NCBI RefSeq assembly: GCF_009604385.1
Contig: NZ_WEGJ01000038.1
Coordinates: 1 to 64,000 of the forward strand
Source of the DNA: Streptomyces smaragdinus
GTDB lineage: Bacteria > Actinomycetota > Actinomycetes > Streptomycetales > Streptomycetaceae
Length of the DNA: 64,000 nt
Direction: 5' to 3'
Below, one piece after another: positions 1-9,634 of this stretch. Under the pieces are notes generated by a model. That model searched no databases. It worked only from the letters and a program-made list of their open reading frames with translations, and was not told the DNA's origin. How positions within the stretch are numbered: position 1 is the first letter of the stretch; every line of letters begins with the position of its first letter. Made by a program: the position numbers and the translations under genes.

Positions 1-105
1 GCGATTGGGAAACGCCCGGTTACATTCCGAACCCGGAAGCTAAGCCTTTCCGCGCCGATGGTACTGCAGGGGGGACCCTGTGGGAGAGTAGGTCGCCGCC
101 GAACA
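1..105 (+). rRNA. 5S ribosomal RNA, 3' part (5' end outside window)
   Basis: The sequence matches the conserved actinobacterial 5S rRNA from about nucleotide 16 to its 3' end, including the segment CCCGGTTACATTCCGAACCC, the loop E region and the closing GGTCGCCGCCGAAC. About 15 nucleotides of the 5' strand lie before base 1. 5S rRNA is part of the large ribosomal subunit. This is presumably the last gene of an rrn operon whose 16S and 23S genes lie upstream of the window. A strong terminator follows immediately. Confidence 0.95.
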
Positions 106-111
106 ATTTTT

Positions 112-155
112 AGCCTCAACCCCCGGCATTCTGTGCCAGGGGTTGAGGCTTTTTT
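112..155 (+). terminator. rRNA operon terminator
   Basis: A perfect 12-bp stem (AGCCTCAACCCC at 112-123 with GGGGTTGAGGCT at 139-150) is followed by a T run at 150-155. This is a classical intrinsic terminator directly after the 5S rRNA. It is unusually U-rich for this genome, as expected for an rRNA operon. Confidence 0.93.
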
Positions 156-178
156 GCGTTGCGGGTTGACTGGGCTGT

Positions 179-1270
179 ATGGCTGAAGACTTGGTTGCGC
201 TCCGCTGGGAGGAACCCGCGGAGCCAGGAGACGGACCTGTGCTGGTCCTGTTGGATCAGACCCGATTGCCGGCGGAGGAGGTCGAGCTTCTCTGTACGGA
301 TGTGCCGTGCCTTGTCCAAGCCATTCAGACGCTTGCCGTGCGTGGTGCCCCCTTGCTGGGGCTGGCCGGCGCCTACGGGATCGCTCTGGCGGCCGCGCGG
401 GGTTTCGACGTACACGAGGCCGCGCGGGATCTGGCCGGTGCCCGGCCCACCGCCGTGAACCTGGCGTGGGGCGTACAGCGGGCCCTGGAGGCGTTCCGGG
501 ACGCCGGGCCGGGGCAGGGGGCCCGGGCCGCCCTGGATGAGGCGCGGAGGCTGCACCAGGAGGATGCGCGGGGGTCCCGGGAGATGGGGCGGCTCGGGGT
601 GGAGCTGCTCGGGAAGCTGGTGCCCGGGGGTGGGTACCGGGTGCTGACGCACTGCAATACCGGGGCGCTCGTGTCCGGGGGCGAGGGGACGGCGTTCGCC
701 GTCGTACGGGCCGCGCACCGGGACGGGGAGCTGCGGCGGCTGTGGGTGGACGAGACGCGGCCGCTGCTCCAGGGGGCGCGGCTGACGGCCTACGAGGCGG
801 CGCGGAGCGGGATGCCGTACACGCTGCTGGCCGACAACGCCGCCGGGTCGCTGTTCGCGGCCGGTGAGGTCGACGCCGTACTCGTCGGGGCGGACCGGAT
901 AGCCGCGGACGGGTCGGTGGCGAACAAGGTGGGGTCGTATCCCCTCGCCGTGCTCGCGCGGCATCACGGGGTGCCGTTCGTCGTGGTGGCGCCCGTGTCC
1001 ACCGTGGACCTGGACACCCCGGACGGGGCGTCCATCGAGATCGAGCAGCGGGCCGGGGACGAGGTCACCGGATCGGCGCCGCCGGGGACGCAGGCGTACA
1101 ACCCGGCGTTCGACGTCACGCCGCCCGGGCTGGTCACCGCGATCGTCACGGAGCGGGGTGTCGTCTCACCTGTGCGTGGGGACGGACTCGCGCGGATGGC
1201 GGGTGGGGATTTTCTGCGTGAAACGGATCACTCCGGCGTGGCCTCCGAGTTTCGCGGGGCGATGGGATGA
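179..1270 (+). CDS. mtnA: S-methyl-5-thioribose-1-phosphate isomerase
   Basis: 363 aa, normal length for MtnA of the eIF2B-like aldose-ketose isomerase superfamily. It converts methylthioribose-1-phosphate to methylthioribulose-1-phosphate in the cytoplasmic methionine salvage pathway. Visible motifs are RGAPLLGLAGAYG (about 55-67), HCNTG with the catalytic Cys near 159, ADNAAG near 218 and VLVGADRI with the catalytic Asp near 239, followed by NKVGSYPLA. The ATG at 179 lies shortly after the rRNA terminator. No clear Shine-Dalgarno (SD) sequence is visible, so a short leader or leaderless transcript is possible. No other salvage gene is adjacent. The stop codon lies 7 bp before the mtrA start, so the two may be co-transcribed. 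Confidence 0.9.
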   Translation: MAEDLVALRWEEPAEPGDGPVLVLLDQTRLPAEEVELLCTDVPCLVQAIQTLAVRGAPLLGLAGAYGIALAAARGFDVHEAARDLAGARPTAVNLAWGVQRALEAFRDAGPGQGARAALDEARRLHQEDARGSREMGRLGVELLGKLVPGGGYRVLTHCNTGALVSGGEGTAFAVVRAAHRDGELRRLWVDETRPLLQGARLTAYEAARSGMPYTLLADNAAGSLFAAGEVDAVLVGADRIAADGSVANKVGSYPLAVLARHHGVPFVVVAPVSTVDLDTPDGASIEIEQRAGDEVTGSAPPGTQAYNPAFDVTPPGLVTAIVTERGVVSPVRGDGLARMAGGDFLRETDHSGVASEFRGAMG

Positions 1271-1277
1271 TGTCCGT

Positions 1278-1955
1278 ATGAAGGGACGCGTCCTGGTCGT
1301 CGATGACGACACCGCGCTGGCGGAGATGCTGGGCATCGTGCTGCGTGGAGAAGGTTTTGAGCCGTCGTTCGTCGCTGACGGCGACAAGGCGCTGGCCGCA
1401 TTTCGCGAGGCCAAGCCTGACCTGGTGCTGCTGGATCTGATGCTGCCCGGCAGGGACGGCATCGAGGTGTGCCGGCTGATCCGCGCCGAGTCCGGTGTGC
1501 CGATCGTCATGCTCACCGCCAAGAGCGACACCGTCGATGTCGTCGTGGGCCTCGAATCGGGTGCCGACGACTACATCGTCAAGCCGTTCAAGCCCAAGGA
1601 GCTCGTCGCCCGGATCCGGGCGCGGCTGCGGCGCTCCGAGGAGCCCGTGCCGGAGCAGCTGGCCATCGGCGATCTGGTGATCGACGTGGCGGGGCACTCC
1701 GTGAAGCGGGAGGGGCAGCAGATCGCGCTGACTCCGCTGGAGTTCGATCTGCTGGTGGCGCTGGCCCGCAAGCCGTGGCAGGTGTTCACCCGCGAGGTGC
1801 TGCTCGAGCAGGTCTGGGGCTATCGGCACGCCGCCGACACCCGGCTGGTGAACGTGCATGTGCAGCGGCTGCGCTCCAAGGTCGAGAAGGACCCGGAGCG
1901 GCCGGAGATCGTCGTCACCGTGCGTGGTGTCGGGTACAAGGCAGGGCCCAGCTAG
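1278..1955 (+). CDS. mtrA: OmpR/PhoB-type response regulator MtrA
   Basis: 225 aa from the ATG at 1278. Upstream in-frame codons overlap mtnA and add non-conserved residues. The N-terminal receiver domain (about 1-118) starts KGRVLVVDDD, has the phospho-acceptor Asp at residue 53 in LLDLMLP, MLTAK, and the conserved Lys in IVKPF. The C-terminal winged helix (about 125-225) ends TVRGVGYKAG. MtrA is the essential actinobacterial regulator that coordinates cell-cycle, cell-wall and, in Streptomyces, developmental genes. It is phosphorylated by MtrB. mtrB begins 1 bp after the stop and lpqB overlaps mtrB, the conserved mtrA-mtrB-lpqB operon. Confidence 0.96.
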   Translation: MKGRVLVVDDDTALAEMLGIVLRGEGFEPSFVADGDKALAAFREAKPDLVLLDLMLPGRDGIEVCRLIRAESGVPIVMLTAKSDTVDVVVGLESGADDYIVKPFKPKELVARIRARLRRSEEPVPEQLAIGDLVIDVAGHSVKREGQQIALTPLEFDLLVALARKPWQVFTREVLLEQVWGYRHAADTRLVNVHVQRLRSKVEKDPERPEIVVTVRGVGYKAGPS

Positions 1956-1956
1956 C

Positions 1957-3825
1957 GTGTCGCGGCTGCTCCAGCCCGGCGCCGCCGGCGGACCGATGCA
2001 GCCCATCCTGCGGATGGTGCTGCGCTGGGTCCGCCGGCCGCTGCAGCCTGCCGTGCTGCTGTGGCGGCGCAACATCCAGCTGCGGGTCGTCGCGACGACC
2101 CTGCTGATGTCCATGGGTGTCGTGCTGCTGCTCGGGATCGTCGTGATCGGGCAGGTCCGCAACGGGCTGCTCGAGGGCAAGCTGTCCGTGGCGACGAGCC
2201 AGGCGCAGGGCGGTTTCGCCAACGCCGAGGACCGGGCCGAGTCCGAGGGGCGGGCCCAGGCGTCCGGGCGGCAGGCCGCGCCCGAGGACTGGCACCGGCT
2301 GCTGGTGGAGTCGCTGAACAGCGGCAGCGGCAGCGGTCAGGGCGTCTTCCAGGTCATCGCGCTGCCGTCGGACGAGGGGCCGGGCGGGCTGGGCGGTGAG
2401 CCCGACAACGACGCGACGCCGGTGACGGCGCCCATCGGGATCGGCGTCGGGTCGATCGGGTCGGTCGAGCCGGATACCGTGTCGCCCGAGCTGCAGGCGC
2501 GGGTCGACGACGGCGACGGGATGTTCCAGGAGTACACCCGGATCCGGTACAAGGGCGGCGAGTCCGTGCCCGGGATCGTCATCGGGCAGCGGCTGCAGGA
2601 CGTCAACGGGAATCCGTACCAGCTGTACTACCTCTTCCCGTTCACCGAGGAGGAGAAGACCCTCAGCCTGGTCAAGGGCACGCTCGCCACCGCCGGGGTG
2701 TTCGTCGTCGTCCTGCTCGGGGCGATCGCCTGGCTGGTGGTACGGCAGGTCGTGACGCCCGTGCGGATGGCCGCCGGGATCGCGGAGCGGCTGGCCGCGG
2801 GCCGGCTGCAGGAGCGGATGAAGGTCACCGGCGAGGACGACATCGCGCGGCTCGGCGAGTCGTTCAACAAGATGGCGCAGAATCTGCAGGGCAAGATCCA
2901 GCAGCTGGAGGAGCTGTCGCGGATGCAGCGGCGGTTCGTCTCCGACGTGTCGCACGAGCTGCGGACGCCGCTGACGACCGTACGGATGGCAGCGGACGTC
3001 ATCCACGAGAGCCGTGCGGACTTCGACCCGGTGACGGGGCGGTCGGCGGAGCTGCTGCTGGGGCAGCTGGACCGGTTCGAGTCGCTGCTGTCGGATCTGC
3101 TGGAGATCAGCCGCTTCGACGCGGGCGCGGCGGCGCTGGAGGCCGAGCCGATCGACGTGCGCGAGGTCGTACGGCGGGTCGTGGACGGCGCCGAGCCGCT
3201 TGCCGAGCGCAAGGGCAGCCGGATCGTGGTGCGCGGGGCCGAGCAGCCGGTGATCGTCGAGGCCGACTCGCGGCGCGTGGAGCGGGTGCTGCGCAATCTG
3301 GTCGTGAACGCCGTGGAGCACGGTGAGGGACGGGACGTCGTGGTGCGGCTGGGTGTCGCGCACGGGGCCGTCGCGGTCGCCGTGCGGGACTACGGCGTGG
3401 GGCTGAAGCCCGGGGAGGCGACGCGCGTGTTCAACCGCTTCTGGCGGGCGGACCCGGCGCGGGCGCGGACCACGGGCGGTACGGGGCTGGGGCTGTCGAT
3501 CGCCGTGGAGGACGCGCGGCTGCACGGCGGCTGGCTGCAGGCCTGGGGCGAGCCGGGCGGCGGGTCGCAGTTCCGGCTGACGCTGCCGCGGACGTCCGGG
3601 GAGCCGCTGCGCGGTTCTCCGATACCCCTGGAGCCCGAGGACTCGCGGGCGCAGCAGGCGCTGCGGCGGGAGGCCGCGGCCGCCGACACGGGGCTGCTGG
3701 CGTCCGTGCCCGCGCAGGGGCGGGGGCCGGTGACCGTACCGTCGGCGGGGGCCGCCCATCCGACGGCCGATCCGACCGCGCTGCCCGGGACGGGGCGGCG
3801 GGTCACGGAGTGGGAGAAGCAGTAG
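1957..3825 (+). CDS. mtrB: sensor histidine kinase MtrB
   Basis: 622 aa from the GTG at 1957, one base after the mtrA stop. An internal ATG at 1996 is an alternative. Layout: TM1 at about 44-64, an extracytoplasmic sensor of about 175 residues, TM2 at about 241-263, HAMP at about 264-316, and the HisKA domain with VSDVSHELRTPL and phospho-acceptor His 333. The ATPase domain follows with N-box NLVVNAVEHG, G1 DYGVGL and G2 GGTGLGLSI. The C-terminus after about 545 is a low-complexity cytoplasmic tail. It phosphorylates MtrA in response to envelope or cell-cycle cues, and LpqB modulates this in mycobacteria. Confidence 0.95.
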   Translation: MSRLLQPGAAGGPMQPILRMVLRWVRRPLQPAVLLWRRNIQLRVVATTLLMSMGVVLLLGIVVIGQVRNGLLEGKLSVATSQAQGGFANAEDRAESEGRAQASGRQAAPEDWHRLLVESLNSGSGSGQGVFQVIALPSDEGPGGLGGEPDNDATPVTAPIGIGVGSIGSVEPDTVSPELQARVDDGDGMFQEYTRIRYKGGESVPGIVIGQRLQDVNGNPYQLYYLFPFTEEEKTLSLVKGTLATAGVFVVVLLGAIAWLVVRQVVTPVRMAAGIAERLAAGRLQERMKVTGEDDIARLGESFNKMAQNLQGKIQQLEELSRMQRRFVSDVSHELRTPLTTVRMAADVIHESRADFDPVTGRSAELLLGQLDRFESLLSDLLEISRFDAGAAALEAEPIDVREVVRRVVDGAEPLAERKGSRIVVRGAEQPVIVEADSRRVERVLRNLVVNAVEHGEGRDVVVRLGVAHGAVAVAVRDYGVGLKPGEATRVFNRFWRADPARARTTGGTGLGLSIAVEDARLHGGWLQAWGEPGGGSQFRLTLPRTSGEPLRGSPIPLEPEDSRAQQALRREAAAADTGLLASVPAQGRGPVTVPSAGAAHPTADPTALPGTGRRVTEWEKQ

Positions 3826-5666
3826 TGAACGGCCGTGGGGTACGCCTGGTCCAGGGGATCGTGCTGGCGAGTGTCGGCGTGGTGCTGGCCGGGTGCGTGG
3901 GGATGCCCGACAGCGGGGGCGTGAGCGCCGTCGACAAGGCCGACAAGCCCGGCGACCGGTGGGCGCGCACCGTGCCCGTACCGCCGAAGAAGGGCGACGG
4001 GGCGTCGCAGATCGTCGCGGGGTATCTGGAGACCCTGCGCAGCGACGACCTGAACTACACCACGACCCGGCAGTATCTGACGGCCGAGGCCCGCGAGGCG
4101 TTCGAACCGCCGACGGAGACCACCGTGCTCACGTCGGCGCCGGATACCCGTGAGGCCGACGACGTGCCGCGCGGGGACCATGCGCCGGAGCCCAAGGACA
4201 GCGGGGTGATGAAGTTCCGGCTGTCCGGGCACCAGATCGCCACGCTCGACGCCGAGACCGGCGCGTACCGGCCCGGGGTGCAGGAGTACGAGAGCTTCGT
4301 CGAGGTCGTGAAGGAGAAGAGCGGCGAGTGGCGGATCTCCCGGGTGCCGGGCGGCGGGCTGGTGCTGAGCACCAAGGAGTTCAAGCGGACCTATCAGGAG
4401 CCGGTCAACACGTACTACTTCACCAAACGGGAGCCCGAGGCGCTGGTCGCCTCGCCCGTGTATGTGCGTGACCAGCAGGTCAATCCGGCGGCCGCCACTA
4501 CCATGGCCGTCGCCGCGCTGGTGCGCGGTCAGGGCGGAATGATGGCCGAGATCGCTCGGTCGGCGTTCCCCGCGAACACGACTCTGGCCGGGCGCGGGGC
4601 GGTCGTGCTGGAGGATCAGAAGCTGACCGTACGGCTCAGGCTGAAGACCCCGCCCGACCGGCTGACGTGCCGGAAGATGGCCGCACAGCTCTGGTACACG
4701 GTGCAGAACGGCTTCGCGGCGCGGCTCAGCGAGGTGGCCGTGCGGGCCGGCGGGTCGCAGCTGTGCGTGCTGACGGAGGACGCGGCCGGGCAGTACGCGA
4801 CGGAGAGGCTGACCAGGGCGGACGAGCACCCGCGCTACTACTACATCGACGACGAGCAGCGGCTGATGCGCGTACCGGCGGGGGACGGTGAGGCGGCGGT
4901 GGTGTCCGGGCCGTTCCAGGACGGCAAGGCCAAGATCCAGTCGGTCGCCGTGTCGCGGGACGAGGAGCAGGTCGCGGCGGTGGCGGCGGGCGGGGGCGTG
5001 CTGTACTCGACGGGGCTGGGCAGCTCGGCGGTGCTGGGCAAGCCGCTGCTGCGGAGCCAGGCCGCGCCGGGCGGGGATCCGGCGGTCAGCGGGCTGACGG
5101 CGCCGAGCTGGGACGGGCACGGGGATCTGTGGGTGGCGGACCGGACGGCGGCGGGGTCGGTGCTGTACTGGTCGGACGGCGGGACGGCGGTGCCGCGGGT
5201 CGTCGAGGTGCCGGGGCTGGGCGGCGACAGGATCCAGGCGCTGCGGGTCGCGGCGGAGGGGGCGCGGATCGCGCTGGTCGTCGCCGACGCGGACGGCGGG
5301 CGGCGGCTGATGCTGGGCGGGATCACGCGCAGCGGGGACAGGCTGCGGGTGCAACCGCTGACGGAGATCGCGCCGCAGCTGGAGGACGTGCAGGCCGTGT
5401 CGTGGGCCGGTGACAGCCGGCTCGCGGTCGTGGGGCGCGTCGGGGACGGCGTGGACCAGGTCATGTTCGTGGAGACGGACGGGCGGCTGCCGGAGGACCG
5501 GGCGCGGGAGCTGACGGTGACGGGGGTGTCGGCCGTGGCGGCCTCGGAGGACGTGAGCATGCCGCTGGTCGCGATCTCGGAGCAGGCCGGTGTGGTGCGG
5601 CTGCCGGTGGGGTCGGACTGGGAGAAGGTCGCCTCGGGCGGGGTGGCGCCGGTCTATCCGGGGTAG
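3825..5666 (+). CDS. lpqB: lipoprotein LpqB
   Basis: 613 aa from the GTG at 3825, which overlaps the mtrB stop TAG by one base, indicating translational coupling. The N-terminus is a lipoprotein signal: a short basic start, a hydrophobic stretch, then lipobox VLAGC with Cys 24. The middle (about 190-310) corresponds to the GerMN/sporulation-germination domain of the family. The rest (about 330-600) is beta-propeller-like. LpqB is anchored outside the membrane and interacts with the MtrB sensor domain to set MtrA activity. Length and neighbours are typical. Function follows from the family and operon position. Confidence 0.94.
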   Translation: MNGRGVRLVQGIVLASVGVVLAGCVGMPDSGGVSAVDKADKPGDRWARTVPVPPKKGDGASQIVAGYLETLRSDDLNYTTTRQYLTAEAREAFEPPTETTVLTSAPDTREADDVPRGDHAPEPKDSGVMKFRLSGHQIATLDAETGAYRPGVQEYESFVEVVKEKSGEWRISRVPGGGLVLSTKEFKRTYQEPVNTYYFTKREPEALVASPVYVRDQQVNPAAATTMAVAALVRGQGGMMAEIARSAFPANTTLAGRGAVVLEDQKLTVRLRLKTPPDRLTCRKMAAQLWYTVQNGFAARLSEVAVRAGGSQLCVLTEDAAGQYATERLTRADEHPRYYYIDDEQRLMRVPAGDGEAAVVSGPFQDGKAKIQSVAVSRDEEQVAAVAAGGGVLYSTGLGSSAVLGKPLLRSQAAPGGDPAVSGLTAPSWDGHGDLWVADRTAAGSVLYWSDGGTAVPRVVEVPGLGGDRIQALRVAAEGARIALVVADADGGRRLMLGGITRSGDRLRVQPLTEIAPQLEDVQAVSWAGDSRLAVVGRVGDGVDQVMFVETDGRLPEDRARELTVTGVSAVAASEDVSMPLVAISEQAGVVRLPVGSDWEKVASGGVAPVYPG

Positions 5667-5689
5667 TCCGCCCGTTTGCCCCGGTCCCG

Positions 5690-6400
5690 TCAGCGGATCT
5701 CGAGGATCTTCTCGCGCATCGCGTAGACGACGGCCTCCATCCGGGAGTGCAGCTGGAGCTTCTCCAGGATGTTGCGCACGTGGTTCTTCACGGTGTTCTC
5801 GCTGATGAACAACTCCTTGGCGATGTCACGGTTGTTCATGCCCGTCGCCACCAGCTTCAGCACCTCCAGCTCGCGGTCCGTCAGCCGGGGGGCCGGGACC
5901 AGGCGGCGCTCGTCGGTGCGCTGGATCATCGACTTGAACTCCGTGAGCAGCTTGGACGCCATCGAGGGGCTGATCTGCGACTGGCCGTCGGCCACCGCCC
6001 GGATCGCCGCCGACACCTCGTCCGTGGAGATCTCCTTGAGGAGATAGCCCGTCGCCCCGGCCTTGATCGCGTCGTAGAGGTCGGCCTCCTCGTCGCTGAT
6101 CGTCAGCATGATGATCTTCGCGCTGGGCACCACCTCCTTGATCGAGGTGCAGGCCTCGATGCCGCCGCGGCGCGGCATCCGTACGTCCATCAGCACGATG
6201 TCCGGCAGCAGGTCGGCCGCCTTGTCGACGGCCTCGGCCCCGTCGCCCGCCTCGCCGACGACCTGGATGTCCTCCTCCTGGGCCAGGACGATCTCCAGGC
6301 CGCGGCGGAAGAGTTCGTGGTCGTCCACGACGAGGACGCGGATCGGTTCCTTGCGGGAGCCGAGCTCCACCTCGGCCGTGGGCTCCAAGCTGTTCGCCAT
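5690..6400 (-). CDS. NarL/FixJ (LuxR-type) response regulator
   Basis: 236 aa. A 20-residue leader precedes the receiver domain, which shows VLVVDDHELFR, the phospho-acceptor Asp 72 in VLMDVRMP, and MLTIS. The C-terminal LuxR-type HTH contains LTDRELEVLKLVATG and the recognition helix region ISENTVKNHVRNILEKL. The gene has a good SD (GGGGGAG, 2 nt before the ATG). No histidine kinase is adjacent, so it is an orphan whose partner lies elsewhere. The receiver domain keeps all phosphorylation residues. It sits downstream of the hibernation-factor gene on the same strand, with a GC-rich hairpin between them. Its target genes cannot be told from sequence. Confidence 0.9.
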   Translation of the reverse strand: MANSLEPTAEVELGSRKEPIRVLVVDDHELFRRGLEIVLAQEEDIQVVGEAGDGAEAVDKAADLLPDIVLMDVRMPRRGGIEACTSIKEVVPSAKIIMLTISDEEADLYDAIKAGATGYLLKEISTDEVSAAIRAVADGQSQISPSMASKLLTEFKSMIQRTDERRLVPAPRLTDRELEVLKLVATGMNNRDIAKELFISENTVKNHVRNILEKLQLHSRMEAVVYAMREKILEIR

Positions 6401-6468
6401 CTCTCCCCCTGGGCCGCCCGTGAGGCGGCGGCTGCCGACTGGCCGTGCAGCGCCATGATTTCATGCCC

Positions 6469-6496
6469 GGGCGGCGGGGGATGCGCCCCGCCGCCC
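6469..6496 (-). terminator. GC-rich hairpin between hpf and the response regulator
   Basis: A perfect 11-bp stem (GGGCGGCGGGG with CCCCGCCGCCC) and a 6-nt loop lie 15 bp after the hpf stop. There is no U tract. It probably acts as a Streptomyces-type terminator or 3'-end stabiliser for hpf. Confidence 0.6.
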
Positions 6497-6510
6497 AGGA
6501 TGGCGGAATT

Positions 6511-7188
6511 TCAGCTTCCAGCGAGCGGATACGGGTCCAGGTGGATCACGCCGTAGTCGTAGGCGTGACGGCGGTAGACCACGCTGGGCTGCTTGGTCTC
6601 GGAGTCGACGAACAGATAGAAGTCGTGGCCGACCAACTCCATCTCGTAGAGCGCCTGGTCGAGCGCCATGGGCGCGGCGGCGTGGGTCTTCTCCCGGACC
6701 ACCAGGGGGCCTTCGCCGTCCACCTCCAGCGGACCGGCCTTGTGCGGCGGCGGGTACTCGGCGGGGGACTCCTCCGACTGGCCTGCGGCGATGGGGAGTT
6801 CGCCGGTGTCGGTCAGCTGGGCGGCGTTCGCCACCACGTCGCCGACCTCGGCAGCGGAGACGCGTCCCTTGCCGGGGCGGCGGGAGCTGCGCTTGTCGTG
6901 CTGCTTGCGCAGCCGTGCCTCGAGCTTGCTCGTGGCCAGGTCGAGTGCCGCGTAGGGGTCCGCGGCCGAAGCCTCGGCACGGACTACGGGACCCCGGGAG
7001 TGGACGGTGATCTCCACGCGGTCGGAGCGGTCCGCCAGCCGCGGATTGTGCTCCTTGGACACCTCTACATCGAGGCTGATCACCTTGCCGTCGTACTTCT
7101 GGATCTTGTCCAGCTTCAGTTTCTCGGCCACGTGCCGCCGGAATCGCTCCGGCACCTCGGTCTTGTGGCCCTTGACGACGATGTCCAC
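6511..7188 (-). CDS. hpf: long-form ribosome hibernation promoting factor
   Basis: 225 aa from a GTG start at 7188 with upstream ACGGAG. The N-terminal S30AE domain (about 1-100) begins MDIVVKGHKTEVPERF. A charged linker follows (about 101-160). The C-terminal dimerisation domain (about 165-225) contains DFYLFVDSETKQPSVVYRR and DYGVIHLDPY. Long HPF binds the 30S decoding region and dimerises 70S into 100S ribosomes in stationary phase or stress. The length is typical for actinobacteria. A leader of roughly 190 nt with several hairpins lies upstream, which suggests stress-responsive control. Confidence 0.95.
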   Translation of the reverse strand: MDIVVKGHKTEVPERFRRHVAEKLKLDKIQKYDGKVISLDVEVSKEHNPRLADRSDRVEITVHSRGPVVRAEASAADPYAALDLATSKLEARLRKQHDKRSSRRPGKGRVSAAEVGDVVANAAQLTDTGELPIAAGQSEESPAEYPPPHKAGPLEVDGEGPLVVREKTHAAAPMALDQALYEMELVGHDFYLFVDSETKQPSVVYRRHAYDYGVIHLDPYPLAGS

Positions 7189-7344
7189 GCAGAACTCCGT
7201 TCCGGGTCGCCTCGCGCTGTGGCGGGGCGTCGCCCTCTGTGCGCTGGGCTCCGGTGTACGTCCGGAGCCTCGGGGTTCTTTCAGCCGTCCGCGCTCGACG
7301 GGGTGCGGCCGGCTCTCACCTCCTCCTCCCCAGACATCAAGATC

Positions 7345-7406
7345 GACATCCCCCCTGTTCCGGGGGACACCTCTCTATGAATCGAACATAGCTCTCTTGC
7401 GGAGCT
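7345..7406 (-). promoter_or_regulatory. hairpin-rich upstream region of hpf
   Basis: Three small inverted repeats sit in the 247-bp gap before hpf. They are CCCCC/GGGGG around 7350-7365, CTATG-N7-CATAG at 7375-7391, and AGCTC-N7-GAGCT at 7390-7406. The CTATG/CATAG palindrome is A+T-rich relative to its surroundings and could be a promoter or operator. No specific regulator can be named. Confidence 0.35.
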
Positions 7407-7435
7407 ACGGCACCCTCTGTCCTCTACTGACCGTT

Positions 7436-8353
<918 letters not shown>

Positions 8354-8415
8354 CGCCCCCCTCACACACCACGATGCCCGCCCCCCAACCCATCCGCGAC
8401 CCCCTGTGGATAACC

Positions 8416-9591
8416 TCAGCCCGCGACCGCCGCCTCCATCGCCGGCCGCAGCTCGGCCGGGGTCACCCGCTCCACCCGCACCTCCGACGCCCCCACCCAC
8501 CCGGCCGCCTCCCGCAGCGCCGCCGCCGTCGGCGCGACCGCCCGCGCCGGCGTCACACCCCCCGGCAGATCCGTGCCCAGCGACACCTGCCGCGCCACCA
8601 GCGTCCCGCCCTCGCGCGCCGGGTCCACGCGCGCGACCAGCAGCCCCCCGGCCAGCACCGGCATCGCGAAGTAGCCGTGGATCCGCTTGGGCTTGGGGAC
8701 GTACGCCTCCAGCCGGTGCGTCATCCCGAAGATCCGCTCTGTCCGCGCCCGGTCCCACACCAGCGAGTCGAACGGCGACAGCAGCGTCGTCCGGTGCCGC
8801 CCCCGGGGCGCCTCCGCCAGGGCCTCCGGATCCGCCCACGCCGGCTTCCCCCAGCCCGCGACCTCCACCGGCACCAGCGGGGTGTCCGCCAGCACGGCGT
8901 CCACCTGGGCGGCGCGCAGCCGGTGGTAGTCGGCGAGGTCGGCGCGCGTCGCCACGCCCAGTGCCCGGCCGGCCTGGGTGACCAGGCGCCGTATGCACTC
9001 CGTGTCGTCCAGGTCGTCGTGGAACAGGTCGCCGGGGACGGCCCGTTCGGCCAGGTCGTACACCCGCTTCCAGCCACGCCGCTCCGTACACACCACCACG
9101 CCGGTGTCGAGCCCCCACTCCACGGCGATCTTCGTGTCCGACCAGTCCCACCAGGGGCCGCCGTTCTTCGCCCCGCCGAGGTCGGTGGACGTCTGCGGGC
9201 CCTCCGTCTTCAGCCGGTCGAGGACGGCCGCCAGGGAGGCGTCGCGGTCCTTCAGCCGGTGCCAGCGGTGGCCGCGGGACCGGAAAGCGCGGCGGCGGAA
9301 GGCGAAGAGGGGCCACTCCTCGATGGGCAGGATGCAGGCGGCGTGGGACCAGTACTCAAAGGAGTTCGCGTGCTTCCAGTACGCGTCCTCCACGGACGTC
9401 CGGCCGACGGCGCCGAGGCGGGCGTAGGGCACGAGCTCGTGGGACCGGGCGAGGACGGAGATCGTGTCCAGCTGGACGGCGCCCAGGCTCCGCAGGACGC
9501 CCCGGACGCCGGCGCGGCGGTCGGGGGCGCCCAGGAACCCCTGGGCGCGAAGGGCGATACGGCGGGCCTCGGCGGCGGTCAGCTGATCCAT
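8416..9591 (-). CDS. YcaQ/AlkX-family DNA glycosylase (winged-helix, HTH_42)
   Basis: 391 aa, full length for the family formerly DUF1006. The N-terminal region has the Q-x-D signature (Gln40-Leu-Asp42 in LGAVQLDTISVLARSHELV), which in E. coli YcaQ/AlkX is catalytic. It is followed by RLGAVGRTSVEDAYWKHANS, and the C-terminal part contains LLSPFDSLVWDR and KRIHGYFAMPVL, typical of the family. These enzymes remove bulky N-alkyl bases and unhook interstrand crosslinks. In Streptomyces, relatives give self-resistance to genotoxic products, but no biosynthetic cluster is visible here, so this looks like the housekeeping form. Confidence 0.88.
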   Translation of the reverse strand: MDQLTAAEARRIALRAQGFLGAPDRRAGVRGVLRSLGAVQLDTISVLARSHELVPYARLGAVGRTSVEDAYWKHANSFEYWSHAACILPIEEWPLFAFRRRAFRSRGHRWHRLKDRDASLAAVLDRLKTEGPQTSTDLGGAKNGGPWWDWSDTKIAVEWGLDTGVVVCTERRGWKRVYDLAERAVPGDLFHDDLDDTECIRRLVTQAGRALGVATRADLADYHRLRAAQVDAVLADTPLVPVEVAGWGKPAWADPEALAEAPRGRHRTTLLSPFDSLVWDRARTERIFGMTHRLEAYVPKPKRIHGYFAMPVLAGGLLVARVDPAREGGTLVARQVSLGTDLPGGVTPARAVAPTAAALREAAGWVGASEVRVERVTPAELRPAMEAAVAG

Positions 9592-9634
9592 GCGTGGAGG
9601 GTAGTGCGCCCGGCCGACAACCCGGCGGCGGTTT